64,000 bases of DNA from positions 86,730,120 through 86,794,119 of the forward strand of contig NC_090751.1 of assembly GCF_036898095.1 (NCBI RefSeq), written 5' to 3'. The translations under genes and the position numbers were made by a program. How positions within the stretch are numbered: position 1 is the stretch's first letter; each line of letters opens with the position of its first letter. This DNA is from Palaemon carinicauda (Eukaryota; Arthropoda; Malacostraca; Decapoda; Palaemonidae). Of this stretch, positions 35,455 through 46,535 are shown in pieces. The notes beneath the pieces were generated by a model. It was not told the DNA's origin, made no database searches, and saw only the letters and a list, made by a program, of their open reading frames with translations.

Positions 35455-36740
35455 CATACATATACCACGGCATTTCCCCCAATTTTGGGGGGTAGCCGAC
35501 ATCAAACAAATGAAACAAAAAAGGGGACCTCTCCTCTTTACGTTCCTCCCAGCCTGACAAGGGACTCAACCGAGTTCGGCTGGTACTGCTAGGGTACCAC
35601 ACCCCACCCTCCCCTGTTATCCACCACAGATGAAGCTTCATAATGCTAAATTCCCTACTGCTGCTACCTCCGCGGTCAACCAAGGCACCGGAGGAAGCAG
35701 CAGGGCCTACCGGAACTGCGTTACAATCGCTCGCCATTCATTCCTATTTCTAGCACGCTCTCTTGCCTCTCTCACATCTATCCTCCTATCACTCAGAGCT
35801 TCCTTCACTCCATCCATCCACCCAAACCTTGGCCTTCCTCTTGTACTTCTCCCATCAACCCTTGCATTCATCACCTTCTTTAGCAGACAGCCATTTTCCA
35901 TTCTCTCAACATGGCCAAACCACCTCAACACATTCATATCCACTCTAGCTGCTAACTCATTTCTTACACCCGTTCTCACCTTCACTACTTCGGTCCTAAC
36001 CTTATCTACTCGAGATACACCAGCCATACTCCTTAGACACTTCATCTCAAACACATTCAATGTCTGTCTCTCCGTCACTTTCATTCCCCACAACTCTGAT
36101 CCATACATCACAGTTGGTACAATCACTTGCTCATATAGAACTCTCTTTACATTCATGCCCAGCCCTCTATTGTTTACTACTCCCTTAACTGCCCCCAACA
36201 CTTTGCATCCTTCATTCACTCTCTGACGTACATCTGCTTCCACTCCACCATTTACTGCAACAACAGACCCCAAGTACTTATACTGATCCACCTCCTCAAG
36301 TTACTCCCCATTCAACATGACATTCAACCTCGCACCGACTTCCCTTCTCGTACATCTCATAACCTAACTCTTACCCACATTAACTTTCAACTTCCTTCTT
36401 TCACACACCCTTCCAAATTGTCACTAATCGGCCAAGCTTCTCTTCTGTGTCCGCAACCAGTACAGTATCATCCAAAAACAACAACTGATTTACCACCCAT
36501 TCATGGTCATTCTCGTCTACCAGTTTCAATCCTCATCCAAGCACTTGAGCATTCACCTCTCTCACCACTCCATCAACATACAAGTTAAACAACCACGGCG
36601 ACAACACACATCCCTGTCTCAGCCCCACTCTCACCGGAAACCAATCGCTCACTTCATTTCCTATCCTAATAGTGTACATGCTTTACTACCTTTGTAGAAA
36701 CTTTTCACTGCTTGCAACAACCTTCCACCAACTCCATATA
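35455..36740 (-). pseudogene. 5'-truncated non-LTR retrotransposon, RT C-terminal half
   Basis: Minus-strand translation gives an RT motif VGLRQGCVLSPWLFNLYVDG near 36620-36660 and a decayed catalytic box (LLFLDDTV) near 36480. A long open stretch 36291-35707 begins DQYKYLGSVVAVNGGVEADV and includes VIVPTVMYGSELWGMKV, NVLRWFGHVERM and TRGRPRFGWMDGVKEAL. Stops and frameshifts lie between 36300 and 36600. This is the palm-to-C-terminus of an RTE/BovB-like LINE. The 3' UTR (35455-35690) carries CCCCCAATTTTGGGGGGTAG, shared with 7650-7755. The element is inactive. It lies in the COMMD10-like intron. 36740-37405 shows nothing. Confidence 0.8.
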
Positions 36741-37409
36741 ACCTCATGAACTTGAATATTTTAAATCTTTATATTTTAATAAATCTCACCTCATTAATAT
36801 CAATCTAATTTAGCATTTACCATGGGATTAAATAGAAATAAACGTTGCCTCTTCAACTCATTAAAACATGATATGAGGAATGATTAAAGCTATGAATTGC
36901 TCCTAACACAATATGCATTAGGATAGAAGGAATGACATAAGTTATGCAATTCTCACCAACAAATTTGGAGATTCTCATTAAACCACAGCTAGAGCTTTTT
37001 TTAATAATTATGTGTATATATATAAATCTGCCTGTACTTTAATAACAAAATCTTTACAGTATTAGGAAAAGACAAATAGATGATTAAGAAGAGAAAAAGC
37101 ACAAAACAAATCAAGCTCATTACTCTTTATTCAATCCATTCTCTTCCAATAAATAATCTTTTAAGCTCTAATAGAATATAGAAATCTACTCTGAATTTCT
37201 ATTTACTACCTATAACAAGAAAGATTCTTGGTCTGGAAATAAGTCTTAACTTTAAAACTAGGTAAAAATATATAATTACTTTATTCATGGCAAATTTCAT
37301 CCCTAGATAGAGCTTGGAGTTCATTGATTTGCTTGGCCAAAGCCAATGCAAAAAGAAACAAGATTTTTAAACTAAAATATAATTCTATGAATCACACCTT
37401 TGAAAAATT

Positions 37410-37711
37410 ACAAATTCGGAGATAATTTGTATTTTTCCTAACTATACAAACCTTAGCTATTTAAAGTGGGTATTACTTTCGGCGTAGCTGAAAGGACGAG
37501 CCATTAAAATTTTAACGAGGGTTTACGACCCCACCGCTAGTTAGCGGGGGGTAGGGAGGGTAGTTAGCTACCCTCCCCCCTCACACACCTGTGTGGTAAG
37601 CTCACTTTGCTTAGAGGTAGGACTTCAAGGGGGACAGGGCTGGCGGGCAAGTTTGATTAAATAGCTAAGGTTTGTATAGTTAGGAAAAATACAAATTATC
37701 TCCGAATTTGT
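37410..37711. repeat. 53-bp perfect inverted repeat at DIRS terminus
   Basis: 37410-37462 (starting ACAAATTCGGAGATAATTTG) is exactly complementary to 37659-37711, with about 196 bp between. The spacer holds GGCGTAGCTGAAAGGACGAG and GACAGGGCTGGCGGGCAAG, both shared with the termini of the (+) DIRS element (46281-46303 and 54059-54070). This is the 3' end of the minus-strand DIRS copy, more complete than the right end of the (+) copy. Confidence 0.85.
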
Positions 37712-38329
37712 CATTTGTTCCGTAACTGGAATACAAACCACGCTATTTAAAGTGGGTGACTTAACCCTTAGGAAGGGTGGAATAAGTCCCAGCCATACTG
37801 GCTTTTGGCTTTGCCCGGGGACTCATTATCTGAGTGTGTCAGCACTCAACAATAAAGAGTCCCTGCACCTCGCTCGCACCTTGCTATGCAAGGGCTGCGG
37901 CCTACATAAGCTGTGTGTGTTTATGTGTGACTCGTCCTAGGAAGTTGACCTGAAGTTCTTGAGATGGAAAACTTTAGGTTAGGACTTTCCCAATTCCACC
38001 TCGTCAGGGTATGCAGACGTGACAGTATTAACTTAATACTCAGTGGTTTGAGGTCAGCTGTGCAGAGAACCCAGGATGCTGCTTTCCCCAAGAAAAGGGA
38101 GGATGAAGAAAAGAATATGGGCCAGACATAACTTTTCTTTCATGCAGACTAAAACCGGGTAACAATGCCCTCAACCCTCTGCTACTTGTCCATTAAGGAG
38201 CCTGAGGTTTAAAGCAGCTGTTATGCAGCCACCACAGGGCCGATAGAGAACGTATCAAGCATCCTGTGGGTCACGTCTTGCATGGTAGTGGGCTGTGAAG
38301 GTCGTCTGACGCTTTCACACTCCTACTTG

Positions 38330-39150
38330 TTGAACCTGCGTCACTGAGAAGTTCTTCTTGAAGGCCATGCCCCTGACATCATGCGCTCTAAGGCGACATG
38401 ACGGAGGAGGGTCAGGATTAAGGGACAGATGGATTGCCCTACGAATCCATGCCGAGATGGTATTCTTGGTGACCCTCCTCTTTGTTCTCCAAGTGCTCAC
38501 AAACAAAGCTTGCACTTGGGGACAAATGCAGCCGTTCTTTGAGATATAACCTCGGACTCCTTACTGGACACAGTAGGGGAAGCTCTGGGTCATCTGTTAC
38601 AGAACGAAGACTCGAAATCCGGAAAGAGTCAAATCGAAGATCCGGCACTCCCGGAGTCTGTGTCTTAGCCACAAACTCAGAGATGAATATGAACGTTACC
38701 TCCCCTCATCCCCTTGCATGGGCGATGTCAACGAGAGACCATGAAGTTCACTGATTCGCTTGGCCGAGGCCAATGCTACTAGGTACACCGTCTTCCAAGT
38801 AAGGTGGCGATCTGAAGCCTGGCGAAATGGTTCATAGGGAGGTCTCTTAAGAGGCCTGAGAACTCGAACCATATTCCATGGAGGAAGTCTCACTTCCGAC
38901 TGAGGGCAGGTAAGATCATATCTTCGTCTGAGTAGGGAAAGTTCCAGCGAGGGAGAAATATCCACTCCTTTGAGCCTGAAGGCTAGACTTAAGGCTGAGG
39001 GATAGCCTTTCATTGCCGAGACTGAAAGGCGCATTCTTCCTGCAAATATACGAAGAACTCTGCTATTGCTGGAATAGTGGTATCGAGTGGAGAGATACCC
39101 CTCATGACTCCAGCCACAGGAACTCACCACTTTGCCTGGTAGACCCCTGC
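38330..39150 (-). pseudogene. DIRS tyrosine recombinase remnant
   Basis: Minus-strand fragments read RLSVSAMKGYPSALSLAFRL, KTVYLVALASAKRISELHGL, PGVPDLRFDSFRISSLRSV and AHDVRGMAFKKNFSVTQV. They match the recombinase of the (+) copy. The catalytic Arg and the H-x-x-R box are readable but lie in different frames. No C-terminal catalytic Tyr segment was seen in frame. Confidence 0.75.
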
Positions 39151-40436
39151 GGATGATCTACGCAGGTGGCCAGATATCCCGTTCGCAACTCGTTGCGACA
39201 ATCCTCTCTTAGCGAGGAGATGCTGGATAGTCTCCAGGCTTGAAGTCGAAGCGAAGCTATGGCTTTGTGAAAGATGTTGGCATGTGGCTGTTTGAGTAGG
39301 TTGTGCCGTAGAGGGAGTTCTCTCGGAAGTTCCGTTAGGAATTGCGGAAGGTCCGGAAACCATTCCGTGTGATGAGCCACAAAAGGGTCATCGAGAGATT
39401 GACCGATATTCTGGTCTTGTTGAGCATCCTCCTCATCAGACAGAACGAGGGAAAAGCTTAAACGTTGGTGCTGTCCCACCGTTGTTGGGAGGCATCTTGC
39501 CAGAGTGCCTTGGGATCTGGGACTGGGAGGGCAATACAGTGGGAGCTTGAAGGTCAGCGCTGTAGCGAACCGATCCACAGTCGGGTAACCCCACAAAGTC
39601 AGGACTTTGTTGGCTACTGGATGATCCGAGGACCACCCGGTACTCATTATATGAGAAGCTCTGCTTCGACCGTCAGCGAGTACATTCCCTTTGTCTGGGA
39701 TGAAGCGAGCCGATAGAGGAATCGAGTGGACTTCGGTCATCTCAGTATCTCTACTGAGAGATGGGATAGCTGCTTGAAAAGGTACCTCCTTGCTTGTTGA
39801 TGTAAGCCACTACTGTGGTGAAGTAGCTCATCACACCACAGAGTGATCCGCCAGGTCCTTGTTGGAATCTGTTGAAGGGCCAGGAAGACGGCCTTCATCT
39901 CTAGCAGATTTATATGGAGGCACTTTTCCGATTCTGACCACAGGGCTGAGGTCCTGTGGTACAGAACGTGCCCCCCCCCTTCCTTCGAGGTGTCCGAAAA
40001 CAGCATCCAAACCGGAGGAAGGAACGAGAAGATCCATTTTCCTTTGTAGGTTCTCGCTTGTCACCCACCACTGGCGATTCGTCCGTTCCGCAGGATCCAT
40101 AGGGATCATGGTGTCCGGGGAATCGCATCCTTGATTCCACCAGGACCTGAGTTGCCCCTGGAGAGACCTCATCCTGAGGCGACCGTAGAGAACTAGACGA
40201 GCCAAGGGTGAAAGGTGATCGAGGAGACATAACCACGATTGGGTTGGAAGCTCTTCTCGTCTGAGGAAAGGGCTTGCGACTCTTCTCAGCCTGTCGTCTG
40301 ATGGAAAGGCATTATGGAGATTGGTGTCTATAATCCTGCCTAGGTGAACCAGTCATTGATTGGGCAGCAGAGCGGACTTCTCGAGACTTATCATGATCCT
40401 TAGATCCTGGCAAAGTCATAGAAGTTTGTCTCGGTG

Positions 40437-40955
40437 TCAAAGAAGGAATGACTCCGAGTCTGCTAGGATTAGGCAGTCATCCAGATAATGGAGGAGACGG
40501 AAGCCGATCCTGAGTGCCCATGATGAAATTAGGGTGAACAGTCCGGTGAAACCCTGTGGTGCTGTGGAGAGACCGAAACACAGCACCTTGAACTGGTACT
40601 CCTTGTAGTCTATGCTGAATCCTAAGTACTTCCTTGAAGACGGATGGACTGGGATCTGGAAGTACACGGTCTTCAGGTCCAGAATACACAAGAAGTCTTG
40701 CGGTTTACTGCCAGACTGACTGTGTCTGCGGTCTCCATGCTGACTGAAGCATGCTTTAATCTGGACCTCTGCCCACAGAGTTTGCCGCCTTGCTGATCCC
40801 ATGACAAGGGTATTAAATGACACCGGATTCGTCCTCAGGGGAGGTAGAGGTGTTGTGAACAGGACGCGATATCCCTGACTGATTACAGAAATCGTCCAGG
40901 AAACGGCCCTGAGTTTCCGCAACTTGTCTGCGCAACCTTGTAGGTATCCCGCCAC
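40437..40955 (-). pseudogene. DIRS reverse transcriptase remnant
   Basis: It reads VISQGYRVLFTTPLPPLRTN, LDLKTVYFQIPVHPSSRKYL, LCFGLSTAPQGFTGLF and YLDDCLILADSE. The YLDD catalytic box is intact, while the usual D-AYF is changed to VYF. Its frame ends soon after YLDD, so RNase H is in another frame. Confidence 0.78.
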
Positions 40956-41859
40956 TGGCGGACATGCAGGGGAACTGGCAATCCTAGCGTTTGCGGCCTC
41001 GGCTGCTCCTTCTATGATTCTTCCCTCCCCTGAGAGACTAATTGCCTTTCTTGTCCTTGACTGGAAAGGGCTTAGACCCCACTGTCTTAGCTGCCGTTGT
41101 TTTGGTGGGACGTGGTTGCTGAGGTCCTGTAGGTTTATAGGGCTTGAATGTCAAAGCCCCATATAGGAGGGAGTCTTGGTGACTTCCTACACCTCTAAGC
41201 CGCCTGCTTCACGTCCTTAGGCTCAAACAGGTTGGTTCTCATAGCGAAAGAATGTCTGAGCCTGTAGATTTTGGTGCTGGGGACTCCCGTTACTGTCTTG
41301 GAGTCCTTTGACTCCCTCCCGGGAGGGATGCAGGACTCCAACCACGACGGAGGCAGGCTCTTCTCCACCCTTATTCGAGAAGACTTTACCGCGCAAGGTG
41401 GGGTTTCCCTTAATGGTGTGATTGGGGAACGTCTCACCTCCCGTGACTCTTCTGAGGGCGGGAAAACTTTGTCCGAAGATGAGGGTGAAAAGTCTGAGAG
41501 GGGAGAGTGCCTGCCTCGAAGACTTACGAGGAGACAGGTACGACCTCGTAGAAGTTACCTCGTCCGAAACTCCTCTTTTCCTCATCGGGAAAGTGGATGT
41601 AGCCAAGGATTTGTGGCTCAACTCAGAGAGAACGGCTTAAAAGCCTGTGCTACCGCTCTGATTAGAGTTCCAAACCAGGCTGCCGGCTGACGGCTGTGCT
41701 GTCAGACACTCCCTCTGGAGGGGAAATCGCCTATAAAAAGATAAGGAAGGCATGTTCCTGGGCCTTTCTGGAACCTTCCCCCCCACTGGCAAGCGCGCTG
41801 TTCTGTGCTGGGGGGGGAATGTAGCGATGGCGCCCTTACCGCGTGATGCCTGGCAGCCT

Positions 41860-43070
41860 CGCGCGGGGGAGGGTGATTGCGCTAGGGAGCGCGCTGGCGC
41901 TCGCGCGATGGGGAATACCCGAGGGTCGCGAGCGAGAAACTGTCGAAGCGCTGATGCGGGCGTGCGGGAATACCCTGGGCTCGCGCGCGGGAGACTGCTG
42001 AAAACGCGCGAGCGGGCGAGATTTCATAGAGTGCGCAGGAATCATATTGATGTGTAGGATCAGAATGAAGAGCCTGTGTGGACCAGAATGTTGGAGCGTT
42101 CTGCATCGCGAGGGAGTTTGTTGGCGCGCGCGGATATCAATCGGCACGCGGGGAAGACAATCGGTGCGCGCGAGCGCGTAAGACTATTGGCGCGCAAGCG
42201 GGAGACCATCGGTACCCCCGCGCGAAGAAGATCGTCGGCGCTTGAAGATCGCCGGCACTTGCGCGCGTAAGAAGATCATTGGAGCTTGAAGATCGTTGGC
42301 GCTTGCGCGCTTAAGAAGATCGTCGGCGCTCGCGCACGCGGGAAACCATCAGTGCCCGTGCGCGGACGATCGTCGGCGCTTACGCGTGTAGGAAGATCAT
42401 CAGCGCTTGCGCGCGAAAGAAGATCGTCGGCGCTTACGCGCGTAGGAAGATCGTCAGCCCTTGTGCGCGAAAGAAGATCGTCGGCGCTGGCGTGCGTAAG
42501 AAGATCGTCGGTGCTTACACACGTACGAAGATCGTTGGCGTAAGAAGATCATTGGCGAGCGCGCGCGCGTTGCTAGTGCGCTAGGATGCAGGGTCAGCTG
42601 ACAGGACGATCAGGAACTGGGATGTGTCCTTAAAAAGGGGAGGTCATCCTTCGATGAGGACCGTAGGCAGGACTGCTTCAGAGTCCAGAGCCGAAGTCCT
42701 TCGTTGCAGTGCAAGGTAGAGCTGGTACATCGGTAGGTCAGCTGGCTCAACACTGGAAGATCTGCTTGATACTCCGAGGAAGGGTCTCTATGAGAGACCT
42801 TTCCCGAGAACGGGAGAGGTGCCCTTCGTAGAAGAGAATAGGAGACACTCGCAGGCTGAATCACTGGTGAGCGCCTGTTCGCTATCTCAGGAAACTCCTA
42901 CGATGTGCGCTGATGCGCAGGTGAACGTTGGCGCGCAGTCCCTGGAACAGGATGTCTCTGGATGGCAGTCTCAGGAACAGCAGGCGAGCGCTTGCGCGCA
43001 ATTGCGCACAGGAGAACGTTGGCGCGCAAGGGATACCTGGCGCTTAAGGGACTTACTCACAATATGAGAA
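41860..43070 (-). repeat. GC-rich coding minisatellite of DIRS gag
   Basis: Repeats of roughly 24-30 bp built on AAGATCGTCGGCGCTTACGC (plus strand) with GCGCGC cores. On the minus strand they encode Arg/Ser-rich peptide. They correspond in position to the RQRSP repeat of the (+) DIRS gag at 47640-48720 but have a different unit, so the array has been remodelled independently. Confidence 0.75.
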
Positions 43071-44560
43071 AGCCCCTTCTGTCCCAAAGGGACCAGTGCC
43101 CGTTGGATAACGGGGTGTGAGGGCGCCCACAGAGTCAGCAGCCAGGAACGGAGATGGCAGGTCAGCAGGTCTAGGAGATGGCTGGTCTAATCAGGAACAA
43201 TCCTTCGAAGAGGGGTCTCTATGAGTGGCCTCTCTCACGAATGAGAGAGGTGAACACTTCGTAGAAAAGACTTGAAGACACTGGTGATGGCGCCCCTTAG
43301 GGCCGTTGGATCAGCAAGCTGACCTATAAGGAGCAATCCTCCAAAGAGGAGTTCTTAAGAGTGGCCTCCCTCGCGAACGAGAGAGATCACCAGACTGATC
43401 CTGCAGCTGCTCAGCCCCTTGAGCAAAGCTGCAGGTGCAACCGCTCAGCCCCAAGAGCATAGCCACCTGAAGTTTTCATGCGCCCAGCCTTGCAACCGCT
43501 CAGCTCCTTGAGCATGGTTACAAGTGCGGTCGCTCGGCACCAAGAGCATAACCGGCTGAGGACCAGGAAAACCCATCCAGGAATATTAAGGTATGAGAAG
43601 TTTCCCCTCTCACACCTGGGAAGGGAACCTTCCTCGGAAGGGAAGTTACCTATCCCTGGAGGCGAACCTCCTTAGCATTCTAAGATGAACTGAAGAGCTG
43701 ACAGTTGTCACGGGAGGACTTCTAAGAGAAGGGAAAACGCCCATGACGAAGTCCTAGAGAGACAGCAGCGACAGCAGACTCCCCAGGCACAAACAGGACA
43801 GCTCTGCTTCGTTGGCACACTTTAGTGAAACGAAGAAAAAACTGCATAGTTAACTGGGAAAATAAAGTTAAAAAAAAATTATTTAACAGAAATTCTCCCG
43901 GGAGGAACTCCGAAGAGTAACCCCGAGGGAAAAGCAAAACATAAGAATTAAAAATTAAGTATGCGCCCTCCTCCCTCAATAACATTCACAGGAGAAGGGG
44001 GAGGGCGGAGAACTGTAACAAAAACAGAATTATAACAGAATTTTAATTATGTAATTCATCTAAGAATGATCACAAATAGTAAGAACCACTGACCCCCGAA
44101 GGGACGTGTTCTCCACAGAGAAGCTGAAAAGATAAAAATACAATTAGATTTCATTAAAAATAATTGAGACAAATAAACGGAATAGCAACCCAACCCGCAA
44201 CGGGAAAGGAGCTTGCGTAAATAGTACGTAGTAGTAGTAGTAAGGGGTGAACGACCTCGAGTAGAGAGAGAGACCGTAGGCAAATTAAACTAGCACATTC
44301 CCTTCGCTGAGAATCCAAGTTCCCCGTAGGGAAGGAGGAACACCGAAGATAATAGATGAATGAAGAAAGTCCAGCGATGACGATTCCCCACGGCGGCCGA
44401 GTTAACGGAAAAGACAAAGGAAAAACCGAAGGACCAAGAGGGAGAGGCCGTACCCCACAACGTGGAACCGAGGTGGCCTAGCACTAAGCCGGTGACGTTG
44501 TCGTACACTACACACACAGCACAAACACTGAAACGAAAACTTACCAGATCTTAGTCCCAG
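43070..44560. other. GC-rich region 5' of the minus DIRS copy
   Basis: It has short direct repeats: GTGGCCTCTCTC / GTGGCCTCCCTC near 43217 and 43354, and CGCTCAGCCCCAAGAGCATA-type units at 43405-43560. A consensus minus-strand splice donor CTG|GTAAG lies at 44545/44544. No frame shows a DIRS Cys-rich gag start. It may be leader sequence of the degraded DIRS or another element. Confidence 0.35.
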
Positions 44561-45484
44561 TAACCTGATTCCTTTTGTAACTTTCAACCAACTGAGTTAA
44601 ATATCTTTTCTTTTCAGTAGAAAAAATTATAGGAAAGAACTTCACTAGTTTCATAAATTGCTGGCCAGCAAATCTTGAAGGAAGAAAGCAAAAATAGGGG
44701 AGCAGATTTAGACAAAGTAAGTCTAATAGCAATTTTGTCCAACGGTAAATAAAACTTCTATGTGTTATAGCCATACAACTTTATAAACAGATTGGAGTAG
44801 TAACCACTTGTGACAAAACTGAAGGATAAAAAGTATTATAGTTAACTAACCTTTAAACTTAGCATCTGCATCTAAAGCAAGAACAGAAAGCACAAATAGA
44901 CCAGTAGCAAAACTACTATTTGACTCCTAAGCATCTAAAAAAGCATTAAAAATAATACTACTGCATGTCTCTTTAGCCTTTTAGTTAATATATCTTGCTC
45001 CATTATACTCCATCTGTGCACAATATAAGAGGATATACATACTTCAATCAGGCCTCTACACTGAAAACATTAATCAGCCATTAAACAAAGCTTACTGTGG
45101 TAAGCAGCACATGTGGTGTATGTATTCCAATTAGGTAATTGTGTTGATGAACATATATCAACAATTCTAAACTGCAAAGACCTGGAAGACAATCTAGTGC
45201 TTAGCCAAAGAACTAAGAAACCTATCAACCATACAAGATAGATGAAGGAGCACACGAGTTGACTAAGAGGAGCTGATTAAATTAAGTACACCAATAGGGG
45301 GATGCTGGCTACCACGTTAGACGTGAAAGCTGTTTTGTGTTACTGTTCTTTTTTGCAATAGCTAGAACGAGTAACATTAAGAATACAGTATCCAGTAAAT
45401 TCTTCAGAAAATATGAAATAATGCAGCAAATGAATGCATATCATAAATATGAAACCTTGGAAAGATGGCAAATGTTGATATAAT

Positions 45485-45620
45485 TTGTATTCTTCCTAAC
45501 TATACAAACCTGAGCTCTTTACTAAGAGATTGAATAGTGCGAGCTAGTGTTCAGCTTGCGCTGATCAATCTCCATGTAAAGAGCGAACAGTTTGTACTTG
45601 CGTCGGAACAAACAGAAAAG
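45485..45620. repeat. orphan DIRS-like terminal segment
   Basis: The left part (TTTGTATTCTTCCTAACTAT) matches the DIRS arm at 37429 and 54008. The right part (AGTTTGTACTTGCGTCGGAA) matches the DIRS ITR. The two parts are partly complementary: ACCTGAGCTCTTTAC against GTAAAGAGCGAACAG. 44560-45480 is AT-rich and otherwise featureless. Confidence 0.5.
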
Positions 45621-46231
45621 CACAAAGAATGATTTTGTACCAACTGACTGACATTCTTTTACTTTCTTTAAAGATGGACTAGTGTCTGGAGCTATTTGTG
45701 GCACACGAAAAGGCTAATTATTAGTAATAGGTTACACAGTGATGAGTGAGACATTTATCATGACATTCCTTAAGATTACGAATTTATATACTCAAACCAA
45801 GCTAATAACACACCTACCCAAGGGTTAACTGTAAATGACCAATGGGTTGTGCCTGCCGTGCTAAGGTTGAAGATGCTGATTTAAGATGTAAATCCCAGGC
45901 AACATCTTCTAACTGTAAAGTAATTAATCAAGACAATTACAGAAGATATCTTAATCAATGAGACATCTATGCTAAAACCAATTTTTTGGATAAAAAATTG
46001 CATGAAATATTTGACCTTACATGCAACATCAAATGTAAAATATGAACAATTTGTTATATGAGTAACCATCAGTAAAACAAAAAGCAGTTCTGAATAATAT
46101 TGACTACCTAAACTAAAATTTTTTTAAAAATAGAATTTGTATTTTTCCTATTTATACAAAACTGAGTCCTTCAAAATATGGGAATATTTTCAACAGAGCT
46201 GAAATGACTGTCAAATTCATTAAAAAGGTAA

Positions 46232-46274
46232 TTGTTCCGTAACCGAAATACAAACCACGCTATTTACATTGGGT
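46232..46274 (+). repeat. left inverted terminal repeat of DIRS
   Basis: 43 bp beginning TTGTTCCGTAACCGAAATAC, the exact reverse complement of 53945-53987. An additional arm-like segment (TTTGTATTTTTCCTATTTAT) lies upstream at 46138. Confidence 0.92.
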
Positions 46275-46535
46275 TTACTTTCGGCGTAGCTGAAATTGAC
46301 GAGCCAATAGATTTTAACGAGGGTTAACTACCCCCGCGCTAGTTAGCAGGGGTAGGGGAAGGGGTAGCTTGCTACCCCTCCCCCCCCACACACTGGTGAT
46401 TTGCTTCACTTCACTTTTGGCTCGGACAATGTGCAGACGTGTCTGTCTATCATCATCGTTATTGACAGCCTTAATCTTTTCTTTGCTTTTCCTCAGCTGT
46501 GTGTTTGAAGTTGGCCTCGCCCTTTGGTATTCATC

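Larger units (their letters stand above)
37410..43070 (-). mobile_element. degraded DIRS retrotransposon, minus strand
   Basis: From 3' to 5': terminal repeat with ITR at 37715-37757; YR remnant 38330-39150 (ISELHGLSL, AHDVRGMAF); methyltransferase-like/RNase H remnant 39100-40205 (HSIPLSARFIPDKGNVLAD, FSDTSKEGGGHV); RT remnant 40437-40955 (LDLKTVYFQIPVHPSSRKYL, YLDDCLILADS); gag capsid remnant 41195-41640 (LESCIPPGRESKDSKT, NLFEPKDV); and an Arg-rich tandem repeat 41860-43070. Each part aligns with the (+) element at 46232-54170, but there are many frameshifts and stops. The 5' limit is uncertain; 43070-44560 may still belong, and a terminus-like segment at 45485-45620 could be its 5' end. 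Confidence 0.8.

Noticed and set aside
35630..36226. 198-codon plus-strand frame
   Set aside because: Antisense of the LINE C-terminal coding region, whose minus-strand frame has clear RT-associated motifs.
42190..42560. Regularly spaced GATCGTCGGCGC units resembling a CRISPR array
   Set aside because: Unit length and spacers vary, the spacers are themselves repetitive, and the region corresponds to the coding minisatellite of DIRS gag in a eukaryotic context.
44541..44774. Minus-strand 77-codon frame ending near a consensus splice donor
   Set aside because: No COMMD10 or other domain similarity and no paired acceptor that gives a convincing peptide.
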